Assembly (NCBI GenBank): GCA_045650185.1
Contig: JAZRQY010000005.1
Span: forward strand, 1 to 64,000
Source: Scatosoma sp045650185
GTDB taxonomy: Bacteria; Bacillota; Clostridia; Christensenellales; Borkfalkiaceae
Length of the DNA stretch: 64,000 bases
Direction: 5' to 3'
Shown: in pieces, positions 16,356 through 25,500 of the stretch
How the letters are laid out: the number at the start of each line of letters is the position of its first letter
How positions within the stretch are numbered: the stretch's first letter is position 1
Notes under the pieces: generated by a model
Databases searched by the model: none
What the model saw: the letters and a program-made list of their open reading frames with translations, nothing else
What the model was told of the DNA's origin: nothing
Position numbers and translations under genes: made by a program

Positions 16356-16366
16356 AGTAAGCAGAT

Positions 16367-17254
16367 TTATTCTTTTCCGCCGCCTGCTTGCACGCCTTCA
16401 ATAAAGAGTTTTTGTGCAAAAAGATAGATAATAATCAGCGGAGTGAGCGCGGTAAGCGCAATCGCACACTTTGCGTTGGTTTCCTCGTACGACGCCGTTA
16501 AATAATCGACAACGTATTGCAACGTATAAACGGACGGATCGTAGCTCAGATAAATCAGCGAATTCGTATAGCTGTTGTAATGATTAACGAACATAAAGAT
16601 AAATTGCGCTACGAATGCGGGAACAGAGAGCGGAATCATAATTCTCAAAAAGCATTGAAATTCCCCCAACCCGTCGATTTTTGCAGCTTCAAAATACTCG
16701 TTGCTAATCCCTTGGAAATACGAACGGAAGAAGAAAATCGCCGACGCACCGCCAAACATACCAGGAATAAGCACGGGTAAACGCGTACCAACCCAGCCGA
16801 GCATATTATAAAATACAACGGAAGGAATCGTCATAGTCGCGCCAGGGATCATCATGGTTGCAAGCTGAATCATGAAAATCATTTCTTTGCCCTTAAATTG
16901 CAGTTTGGTGTAAGCGTACGCCGCCAAAGATGAAAAGAACAAATTAAAACCCACCGTGAACAACGTCATCCAAATCGTATTGAAAAACGCACGCAATAAA
17001 GTCGGGACACCACCAACAGCGTTATAGTCCATCTCAAATATTTTCGTGTAGGAAGAAAAATCTATTTTGCTGGGCCACCAAATAAAGCCTTTTTCCGCAC
17101 CAGCCTGCGCGATCTCTTGCCACGAAGTCATGGACGTTACCAAAACAACGTAAAAGGGAATAATAACGCAAAGGGTGAGAAAACCGCAAAATATGTAAAA
17201 GCCGACTTTACTGCCCACCGTACTAATTTTTTTCTCTTTTTTAGCCTTTTCCAT
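16367..17254 (-). CDS. Sugar ABC transporter permease (MalG type)
   Basis: A 295-residue inner-membrane permease of the carbohydrate CUT1 family. The usual six membrane segments are visible, beginning at FYIFCGFLTLCVIIPFYVVLV. The EAA-loop that contacts the ATPase reads EYFEAAKIDGLGEFQCFLRIMIPLS. Its start codon overlaps the stop codon of the other permease (TAATG), indicating translational coupling. No ATP-binding subunit is encoded in the window; CUT1 importers of gut Bacillota often use a shared MsmK/UgpC-type ATPase encoded elsewhere. Confidence 0.94.
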   Translation of the reverse strand: MEKAKKEKKISTVGSKVGFYIFCGFLTLCVIIPFYVVLVTSMTSWQEIAQAGAEKGFIWWPSKIDFSSYTKIFEMDYNAVGGVPTLLRAFFNTIWMTLFTVGFNLFFSSLAAYAYTKLQFKGKEMIFMIQLATMMIPGATMTIPSVVFYNMLGWVGTRLPVLIPGMFGGASAIFFFRSYFQGISNEYFEAAKIDGLGEFQCFLRIMIPLSVPAFVAQFIFMFVNHYNSYTNSLIYLSYDPSVYTLQYVVDYLTASYEETNAKCAIALTALTPLIIIYLFAQKLFIEGVQAGGGKE

Positions 17255-18174
17255 TATTCATCCACCCACTTCTTTCTAACCTTAAAGCTGACAATCGACA
17301 GCGTAAGCGTAATTATAAACAAGAACCAGCTAATCACCGACGCATGCGATAAATTGCCATTCACGTCAAATTCACGATATATGTAGCACATAAGCGTAAG
17401 CCCACAATCATAAGGCCCGTAAACGCCCGAATTGTTTGCATCCACGCGGATAATTTTTGGAATTTCAAACGTCTGCATTCCCGCAATAATACCAAGCATT
17501 AACAAATAAAAAGTCATGGGCATCAGCTCTGGGAACGTTACGTGCCAAAATTTCTTCCAACCCGTCGCGCCGTCGATATCCGCCGCTTCATAAATAGAAG
17601 CATTGATCGACGAAAACACCGATTTATACATAATAATGCCGTATCCAGGGGACGACCAAACGATCACGATGAAGATCATCCAAGGATATGCCGCTTCGGA
17701 ATAATACCATTCTATCGGCGTAATATTCAGCATAGACAATACGCTGTTGATTATACCTTGGTCTATATCGAACATCCATTTCCAAATGACGGAAAGCGCA
17801 ACGGACGAACAGATATGCGGAATAAAGAACAACACTTCAAATAAAGTCGAACCTTTATAACGGTAGTGCAACGAATTTGCCGTAATAATAGCGATCGTAA
17901 GAGACGTAAATTGCGCCAACACCATAAACATCGTTACGCCAAGAGCTTTCCACAGCGTTTCACCGAGATAAACAGTCTTAAACGACGCAAAATTATTCCA
18001 AACCATATCCTCAATTTCGTACGAGCCTTCCGTATCAAAAAATTGCATTAAAAAGGAAATGATCAAAGGAAATATATGGAAAAAGGTATACGCAACAAGG
18101 GGAATTAAAACGCATATCAATCCGAAAATTGCGCCCTTGCTTTGTATTGAATTATGCGATTTTTTTTCAATCAT
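17254..18174 (-). CDS. Sugar ABC transporter permease (MalF/UgpA type)
   Basis: A 306-residue membrane permease partner of the MalG-type protein. It begins with a short cytoplasmic N-terminus and a first membrane span (AIFGLICVLIPLVAYTFF). The EAA motif is SIYEAADIDGATGWKKFWHVTFPEL. The ribosome site AGGTGA precedes the ATG at 18174. It lies 14 bp after the binding-protein gene. Together with the solute-binding protein it forms the importer of the island. Confidence 0.94.
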   Translation of the reverse strand: MIEKKSHNSIQSKGAIFGLICVLIPLVAYTFFHIFPLIISFLMQFFDTEGSYEIEDMVWNNFASFKTVYLGETLWKALGVTMFMVLAQFTSLTIAIITANSLHYRYKGSTLFEVLFFIPHICSSVALSVIWKWMFDIDQGIINSVLSMLNITPIEWYYSEAAYPWMIFIVIVWSSPGYGIIMYKSVFSSINASIYEAADIDGATGWKKFWHVTFPELMPMTFYLLMLGIIAGMQTFEIPKIIRVDANNSGVYGPYDCGLTLMCYIYREFDVNGNLSHASVISWFLFIITLTLSIVSFKVRKKWVDE

Positions 18175-18188
18175 AAAATCACCTATTG

Positions 18189-20096
18189 TTATCTTTTGAG
18201 AAGCCGAACTTTATACAACTCCAAGGTACTATTTGCCGACTCTGTATTGCTTACAAAGAATTGTTCCAACGTCATCAAGCCCTTACGCACTTTCGTGTTC
18301 AAGTCGGATGCCCAACCAAGCTGTACCCACTCGCCGCTTTCCACGTACGCAGAATCGATAATCGTCGTGTATGCAGCCGCCTTTACGGCAACGTCAATAT
18401 TCGGAACGTAATGCGTAGCGTTTAAGTATTCCGCAGAATTTGCATAGCTCATTTGATTGGGAATAATTTCTTGGCTTTGAGCGAGAACTTTTTGACCTTC
18501 CACGCCTGCAATGTATTGAATAAATTTCCAAGCCGCAAGCTTCGTTTTTTTGTCATGTACGGAAGGTATCGAATAGCAGGTGTTCATCGAAAGAGCCTCC
18601 TGCGTACCCATAACGGGCGTACCGTTTACCATACGCAAATCCCCCGTGTAGATAACGCCTGCATATTCTTTGCCGATCTTCTTCAAATATCCGCCCGTAC
18701 CGTTCAATTCGCTTTCCACGTCGCCGCCTTCATATTCACGATATTGCCAACAAGGCGCGATACCGTAGTCAAACGTCGCAACAGCGTCAAAGTTGCCAAG
18801 GTTGGAAATAGGCGCGCAAAGCATCGCACCGCTTCCCGAAGAGAAGAATGCCGTTCTATCCGCAGCGTCGTCGGGGTTAGGCGCAACGCCGTAACCGTTT
18901 TTCGTTTCGGATACTTTTTTGTTTTTGGGCATTGTCAGCGCAGTAAATTCCTGGAATGCCTCGTATTGCGAAGCAATTTCCGTAAGCGTACCGTCCGCAA
19001 GATAGCCGGAAATCGTTGCATCCGTTTTATTGGCGTGAACGTACTTCATATCGTTGTATTCTAAAATCTCTCCCGCTTGATACGTTTCACCGTTCACGGT
19101 AACGTCATTCGTAACGAGATAATTCTTGTCCTCGTCCCCGAGCGTAAAACGATATTTGTTCTGCGTTTCGTCCCATTTAATACAGTCGCCGCCAACCGAC
19201 CAGCCGTAAGAGAACCACCATTCGGAAACGAAACCGTAATTAGACGGAGCGGAATCGTTGTATCCCTCTATGTCTTTGCTGGGCAAACCTTTCGTCAAGT
19301 ATCTGGAAAGATTGACAAGCTCGCTCCAATTCATAGGAATACGGTCATTAAATACTTTCACAACGCTTTGCCCGTCCAACGTTTGCGATGTTTTCAAATT
19401 ACCCATACCGTGTGCGTTTGCGTATTCAACGGTATATTCCGCATAACCGTGCGGCTTAAAGCCCGTAGAATTTTGCGTATTATACGAATCCAGATCCTCT
19501 TCGTCAACGGAAATAATATTCACGTCAATCTGCTCGAAATACGTTTTGTTGTATACAATAACGGTGGGATCCGAACCGTTGGGAATACCATACATAGGTC
19601 CACTATCTCCGCCCGCTACGTTGTTTGCTTTATCGTAACGCCATCTATATACGTTATTATCCGAAATATCCGTCAGATCAAAATGGTTTTCCCCTGCCGA
19701 ATTTTTCGTATACGTACTTTCGTCCGCCATAAAACCGGACAAATCCTCCAGCTGCGGCTTAGCAACAGACGTATATTTTTTGAAATATTTATCCTTTACG
19801 ATGACAATATGAGGCGCAGTATTTTTTACCTTAATATTATTCGTCATGGTTGCCGAATAATCTTCCTTGACTTGGTTTGCTTTTACAAACACGCCGTCCG
19901 TTTTACCCTGCCCTGCGTTATATGCATTTACAACCTGCGAATAATAGCTCATCATATCCGATCCCGCAGCCACGGCAAATTTAATCGTAACAACATCGCC
20001 GTTGCCACCACCGCCGCATGCGCCAAGCGAAAAAGTAAGCGCACCTGCGCCAAGCAAAGCGCAAATTCTTTTTATTTTTCCGTTAAAGTTTTTCAT
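18189..20096 (-). CDS. Extracellular sugar-binding lipoprotein of the ABC transporter
   Basis: A 635-residue family 1 solute-binding protein, longer than the typical 420-450 residues. The signal peptide has the lipobox LGAC followed by GGGGNGD, so it is anchored outside the membrane. Typical binding-protein segments include YYSQVVNAYNAGQ at the start, MYGIPNGSDPTVIVYNKTYFEQ, NYGFVSEWWFSYGW and KLAAWKFIQYIAGVEGQKVLA. The extra length comes from an insertion around residues 300-400. Aromatic residues in the WWFSYGW segment may stack on sugar rings. A 9-bp inverted repeat lies in its leader at 20117-20150. The large size fits oligosaccharide uptake. Confidence 0.92.
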   Translation of the reverse strand: MKNFNGKIKRICALLGAGALTFSLGACGGGGNGDVVTIKFAVAAGSDMMSYYSQVVNAYNAGQGKTDGVFVKANQVKEDYSATMTNNIKVKNTAPHIVIVKDKYFKKYTSVAKPQLEDLSGFMADESTYTKNSAGENHFDLTDISDNNVYRWRYDKANNVAGGDSGPMYGIPNGSDPTVIVYNKTYFEQIDVNIISVDEEDLDSYNTQNSTGFKPHGYAEYTVEYANAHGMGNLKTSQTLDGQSVVKVFNDRIPMNWSELVNLSRYLTKGLPSKDIEGYNDSAPSNYGFVSEWWFSYGWSVGGDCIKWDETQNKYRFTLGDEDKNYLVTNDVTVNGETYQAGEILEYNDMKYVHANKTDATISGYLADGTLTEIASQYEAFQEFTALTMPKNKKVSETKNGYGVAPNPDDAADRTAFFSSGSGAMLCAPISNLGNFDAVATFDYGIAPCWQYREYEGGDVESELNGTGGYLKKIGKEYAGVIYTGDLRMVNGTPVMGTQEALSMNTCYSIPSVHDKKTKLAAWKFIQYIAGVEGQKVLAQSQEIIPNQMSYANSAEYLNATHYVPNIDVAVKAAAYTTIIDSAYVESGEWVQLGWASDLNTKVRKGLMTLEQFFVSNTESANSTLELYKVRLLKR

Positions 20097-20116
20097 AAAA
20101 CCTCTCCTTAGTCGTT

Positions 20117-20150
20117 ATTTACGGAACGTCTAACGTCTAAATCCGTAAAT
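20117..20150. promoter_or_regulatory. Inverted repeat in the leader of the binding-protein gene
   Basis: ATTTACGGA (20117-20125) and TCCGTAAAT (20142-20150) form a perfect 9-bp inverted repeat with a 16-bp spacer holding a direct repeat AACGTCT. It sits about 20-50 bp before the start codon, so it could be an operator or an RNA hairpin that tunes transporter expression relative to the upstream genes. Confidence 0.55.
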
Positions 20151-20222
20151 CCGTTTAAAAACTTATTTTCTTTTTCATAGGGAGAGCGAGTTGCCCCGCC
20201 CCCCTTGAAAAGAGTTCATTCG

Positions 20223-22277
20223 TTATAAGCCAAATAAGCCCTTAATATCCGTCGTATTCGCAAACAGCATCCAATCGACTCTAAGTACGTCGCCTACAAA
20301 GGAAGTCGGGTTTGTACCACTATAACCGATACCGATCGCCGTATATTCGCCCGTCGAGTTATCCACGTACTCATTTATCATCGTCAACGTACCGTTATCA
20401 TCTACCCAAATCTGATAATCTATGCCGTCGCGAACGATGACCACCGTCCAACCGTCGCTATCCTGCAACTGCTGTACTGCGTAAGTTGCGTTAGCTCCTT
20501 CCATTGTAGATACAGCATCTTTACCCGATGCACTACGTTGACCAACCGTCAAATTCGTTCCGTTATAAGTTATGCACGCCAACGAGTGGTAGTCTCCATT
20601 CACTTTTGCACGCAAATCAAGTTGAAATTTTTCTCCGCTTTGCAAACCGGAAACTTTCATTTGCGCAACGAGAACGCTTGCAGTAGAACCCGAAACCGTC
20701 ACGTCAGGAGTAGTCGCCACTGTGGTTTTATTCTCTGTTTTGCTACACGTCACCTGCGCTGAACCGTTATAAGTAGTCGACAACGTCAACCCCAGATCTG
20801 CAACGTCTGCGCTTTCCGAAAGTTTATCGTACGTAATCAACGCGCCGCCAGCTCCACAACCAACCGTGGTGATACCAAGCGCAGTCTTCGTAACATCCGT
20901 AAACTTTGCATGATCCGTAGTATAGGAGATTACGCGATACGAACTATTAGAATCGGGGAAATACCAAGAAAGCGTCTTGCCGTTTATTGTGAAATAGGTT
21001 ACCAAACCGTTCTTCGCAAGCGCATTTTTCAACGTCGTCGCTAAAGCCGCAGGTGCGGTATATACGGCTTCATCATACAACATAAATTGCAGTTGGCTAC
21101 CCGTCCAGTAAATATCAAAACGTCTCAGGAACTCTCCACCGTCTATAACCCAACGCCCACTCACTTTCCATGCATTCGTTTCCGTCGCTGCCGCAGGATA
21201 TACGAACGTCGCTTTTACCGTTTCCGTTGCATAGTTGATCTGGTAAGTATCGCCATAGGAATCGTCTGCCGCAGTACTGATTGTTCCGGCAAACGTGACG
21301 TTGGAATAATACTTTTTCAAGGTATACGTAGCGTCTGCGTACACTCTGTCGATGGAAACAACGTTTCTATCGTCTTCTGCGTTAAACGTGCCGTTTACAA
21401 TGCGACGCCGAACCTCTGTACTTGCGCTTGCCTCTGTATAATCGCCCGATACGTCAATGCTATCGTCGATCGTCGCCTTTCCTTCCGTAGTAGCAAATAA
21501 GCGCCCAAATTCGTCGTAGTGTTCTACCGTATACGTTCTTTCTTGGTCCGAAACGGGAGTTATGTACGACTCCGTAAGGAGTTCATCGATACCCACATAT
21601 GCACCGGAGTCAATCGCTAATTGCGCAACTTGCACCATAGAACGAACGCTGTTATCTTCCGTAAAGATATATTTGGTGACTTCCGAGCCTTCGACTTCGG
21701 TCGTATACGCAATATATCCAACGCCTTGGAATTTTCTATCCAAGTTTGCCGTCTTTAAGTTGGTAATCGAGCCGCTCCATTCATATCGCGATTTTTGTTC
21801 GTTCCAAACCATTTTTTCGGAAATCACGTTCGTGATACGCGTATATGTGCCGTCTCCAGTATATTCCCAAACGTCTTTTTCTTCGTTCCAAATTGACCAG
21901 TCAAATTTCTTTTCGCCGCCAACGCCGAATACGCTTGCAGGGTCTAATGTACCATAGTCTTCAGGCGCAACTAAAACACCATACGAAACGCTGGTATAAG
22001 TCTTACCCTCCAACGCTTCCAACCCTAAATAATCTGCTTCAGGAAGAGCAACTACAAATTTAATACCATTCTTCTTATAGGCTTCTTCTTTGGCTTCCGC
22101 GCTGTCGTCAGTCGGTCGAGAATAACGGATTGCCGCACCTTCAACCATAGCCAATTTGACCGTGTTTACGTCCACGGATTGAGCCTCTTGCGCAGATGCC
22201 TTCAGAGTACTTACGCCGCCTATAAAGCAGAGCGAGAATGCCGACAATGTTAATAAAATGTTTCTCATTTTCTTCAT
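20223..22277 (-). CDS. Secreted protein with lectin-like modules, function unknown
   Basis: A 684-residue exported protein with a signal peptide (to about residue 30, cleavage near ASAQ). It is not a lipoprotein and has no sortase motif. Residues about 31-240 form a domain beginning VKLAMVEGAAIRYSRPT. A short repeat-like domain follows (TYTVEHYDEFGRLFATTEG), then two beta-sandwich-like stretches (about 320-480 and 495-680). The last contains VVIVRDGIDYQIWVDDNGTL, resembling segments of the 1265-residue protein next door (ALYVMDGDEL, YAIYADDGSG). I recognise no catalytic motif. A glycan-binding role is inferred from the fold-like pattern and the neighbourhood. AGGAGGAG precedes the start. Confidence 0.8.
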   Translation of the reverse strand: MKKMRNILLTLSAFSLCFIGGVSTLKASAQEAQSVDVNTVKLAMVEGAAIRYSRPTDDSAEAKEEAYKKNGIKFVVALPEADYLGLEALEGKTYTSVSYGVLVAPEDYGTLDPASVFGVGGEKKFDWSIWNEEKDVWEYTGDGTYTRITNVISEKMVWNEQKSRYEWSGSITNLKTANLDRKFQGVGYIAYTTEVEGSEVTKYIFTEDNSVRSMVQVAQLAIDSGAYVGIDELLTESYITPVSDQERTYTVEHYDEFGRLFATTEGKATIDDSIDVSGDYTEASASTEVRRRIVNGTFNAEDDRNVVSIDRVYADATYTLKKYYSNVTFAGTISTAADDSYGDTYQINYATETVKATFVYPAAATETNAWKVSGRWVIDGGEFLRRFDIYWTGSQLQFMLYDEAVYTAPAALATTLKNALAKNGLVTYFTINGKTLSWYFPDSNSSYRVISYTTDHAKFTDVTKTALGITTVGCGAGGALITYDKLSESADVADLGLTLSTTYNGSAQVTCSKTENKTTVATTPDVTVSGSTASVLVAQMKVSGLQSGEKFQLDLRAKVNGDYHSLACITYNGTNLTVGQRSASGKDAVSTMEGANATYAVQQLQDSDGWTVVIVRDGIDYQIWVDDNGTLTMINEYVDNSTGEYTAIGIGYSGTNPTSFVGDVLRVDWMLFANTTDIKGLFGL

Positions 22278-22291
22278 TTTTCTACTCCTCC

Positions 22292-22423
22292 TTAAGCCTC
22301 AAAGTAATCCCCTTCCCAACCGCCGTCCGATTCCATTGCGCCTAAATTGACGTTGGAAATAGAGCAGATACATTCATCATTCATAAGAATAATGCCAATC
22401 TCAGGTGCTACATATTTTTTCAT
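22292..22423 (-). CDS. 43-residue small protein upstream of the secreted protein
   Basis: An intact small gene reading MKKYVAPEIGIILMNDECIC, continuing through SNVNLGAMESDGGWEGDYFEA and a TAA stop. It has an AAAGGGG ribosome site ten bases before the ATG and ends 14 bp before the next gene. The MKKY..PE opening is shared by many short uncharacterised proteins of gut Firmicutes and Bacteroidota, as I recall. Two cysteines sit in DECICS. It has no signal peptide. It might be a regulatory small protein or a peptide precursor; no modifying enzyme is nearby. The ribosome site, clean stop and tight spacing support it as real. Confidence 0.65.
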   Translation of the reverse strand: MKKYVAPEIGIILMNDECICSISNVNLGAMESDGGWEGDYFEA

Positions 22424-22489
22424 TTTTATAAACCCCTTTATGATTTTATTTTTTATAATTTCTATATGTGTACATAAACCCCTTTTAGG

Positions 22490-22522
22490 GCTTCGAGGAA
22501 ACTCCCCGAACCCCTAAAAAGT
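22490..22522 (-). terminator. Terminator-like hairpin after the modular lipoprotein gene
   Basis: On the minus strand TTTTTAGGGGTTCGGGGA pairs imperfectly with TCCTCGAAGCCCTAAAA. It separates the 1265-residue protein gene from the small gene and transporter genes downstream. Confidence 0.6.
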
Positions 22523-22541
22523 TTACTTCCATTTATAGGCT

Positions 22542-25500
22542 TTATGCAATTAACGCCGCAAACGTAATCGCTTCGTCCGCATAATCCGCCGCATACGTAT
22601 AGAACGATGCAAGAACTTCTTCGCCTTCCCGAACATTTCTGTTGCCTATACCGTATTGAATGGCGTCCGTCGTCGTTCTTGCTGCTTCGCCCACCTTGGT
22701 CAAAACGCCTTCCGACGTTGCCACGTAGAATGCATAACCCGTCGTCGTCTTTTCGATAACGGTTACCAAGGTACCTGCTACAAGCTGCGCTTTTACGTAC
22801 GCTGCTTCGGTTGCGCTAAACGTGTGCAACGTTGTGTTTGCAGAACGGTTTTGGAATACAAGTCCCGTCGATTTGTTTTCAAAACCAAAGCCTACAAACG
22901 CGCTATCGTGAATACGGAATTCCACACGCCAAGCATTCTCGTTCGTTTCCGCGCCTGCATAGGAAAGAATGGCGATTGTTGCCGAGCCTTCCGTTGCCGT
23001 GATTGCTTTACTCGTCGCGCCTTCGTATAAACCAGACGTGCCGAGTTGCGTTGACGCCGGTGCTTTCGCCGTCGCCGTTCCGCGCTGTGCAAGTTGCGTG
23101 ATCACGATTTTATTTTCACCCGCCGCAAGCGTGATTTTATAGGAACCGTCAGATTGCGCTGTTACAACTACGCCGTTGTGCGTGATGCTACTAATAATAT
23201 TGCCATTGAACGTGTTGACGGAAATATCGAAGATAACCTCGTCGCCTACGTTATAATGATCCACCGTCGTATCTACGCCCGAAACAGTATATTCTGCAGA
23301 GTTATACTCCAACGCTACCGTTGCTTTCGTTTGATTGATCGCACGGATAACGATGTCCGCCGTAGTACCAACCGTAAACGTATACGTTCCGTTATCAGCA
23401 ACAATCACTTCGCCGTTTACCGTAACGGTAACGACTGCATTTGCATCCGCATTCACCGTAAACGTCGCCGTATCGCCAAATTGATATTGAGTGAGCAAAC
23501 CGTTTTGCGTTACGTTGCCTTCCAAGGTAATCGTAGGCGTAATGGAATCGAGAATCGTCACGATTTCAATTTGACAATTTACCGATTTCAAAACAGCGGA
23601 ATATTCCCCACCAGTTGCCGTAAGCTCTTGGCCATTCAATTTTACGGAAACAATCGCGTATCCGTGCATAGGAGCAACCGTAAAGGAAATCGTATCGCCG
23701 AATCGATAGGAGTTTTCTACGCCGCTAACCGTTGCGTTTTCTGCGGAAACGTCGGGGGTTATATCGCTATCCTTGAAGAAATCACCTGCGGCCAATTCCC
23801 AGTTGGTAATGCCATCGTAATAACCCCAAGAGATGCTCGTCGTTGCCGATTGATATTTGGTCGTTCCGCCTTCTGTAACGTCAGAAAGATTCGTACTCGT
23901 ACCACCGAAAGCGATATATTCGTACGTCTGATCGTCCGTAATCGCACCAACGCCCACAAGCGTACCGATATACGCCATTGCGCCGCTACCGTCGTCCGCA
24001 TAAATCGCATACGATTTATTGATCGTTTTTACGATTGCAATACGGAATTCGCCGTTTTCGAGAAGATTCAGAATTTCCGCGTCGTTTGCATTCGGCGAAG
24101 CGTCCTTAAAGTATTTCAGTTGACTCGTTCTGCTGCTTACGTACACGCCCGTCTCGTTTTTACCGATAGAAATCGCCAAGAATTTCGCTTTTGCCTCGTC
24201 GCCGTAGAAACGGAAATCAATGTACCAATTTGCTTTCTTTTGCAAATTCGCTTCTGCAAACTGCACCTTCGCCACAAGCGTGTTGGTGCCCGAAGGCGAT
24301 GCGATTGCCGTGGAAATACCACTGCGGTTATCCGGCAGCGTGTTCTCCCAGCTCGTCGCCGTTTCCGACGTTTTATATCTGGAACCACTCGCGCTGCCAC
24401 TTACACGAGCAGACCCCACGTCGATTACAACATCATTTGCGCCGCCTACGAGCGTGAGTGTATATACACCGTTTACAGGCTTTAATTCAGTACCGTTGAT
24501 TTCCACTTTCTTTACGTTAAGGAAATCATCCGAAGATGCAAGCTTAAACTTGACAACGTTAGTCGCGGTATATTCAGACTTTTCGCCTTCGACATATACG
24601 ATAGAAATTTCTTCCGCTTTGGTAAAGGTAAGCGTTGCAGCCAAATTAGGATCTACTGCTTCTACTTCAATCGTCACCTTGCCAACTTCTACTACGGAAT
24701 AGGTGTACGTATAAGCGCCATCCGTTCCCGTTGCCGTACCTTCTAATATTACGCCGTTTATCGATACGCTTGCGATCTCGTATCCAGCGGCAGGCGTTAC
24801 AGTGAACGTGATATCGTTCCAAAGAGAAACTTCTTCGTAATCGTTGCCGTTCATCGTCAAGCCAGACACACTGGCATTTCCTGCAACCACTTCGGGCGTT
24901 ATCGAAACATAAGGCGTATAGTCCGTTTCCCCATCGTAATAATCGTAGGAATACGTTAAGGTGCTTCCTGCAGGCGTAGTCGCTTTAATGTTGATGCCCG
25001 TTCTATACCAAGTTTCGGCGTCGTTGTACGACGTATTAAACGCCAATTTTAATTCATCGCCGTCCATTACGTAAAGCGCATACTCGGAAACGTTTCTAAC
25101 AACAACTACGCCAAACGCGCCGTCAAGAAGTTTTGCTTTCGTTTCCGCTACGTTTTCAAACACGTATTTATTGGTAGGCGTTTTTTCATCTATAAACGAC
25201 AACTCATTGCCATTCCACGTCAACAAGAAATGCGCCATCCCCGTATACGTATCACCGGGATATAAACGAATACCAAAGCTGTAAGGATCCGCGCCCAAAG
25301 CGTTGGTATATCCAAATTTCGAGATCATAACGCCCTTATTCGAGCTGGTCGGCAACGGGTTATTTCCCGAATATTCAGAACCGGCCGTCACAACTTGAAT
25401 GCTACCCGAACTATGTTTTTTACCAGCCTTTACTTCCAACGTATTCACCGCTTCCGTGATAGAGATGGTATACACGCCGTTCGTTTCCGTTAATTCTTCC

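Noticed and set aside
15063..20096. A complete ABC importer including its ATPase
   Set aside because: Only binding protein and two permeases are present; no ATP-binding subunit with Walker and ABC signature motifs is encoded in the island.
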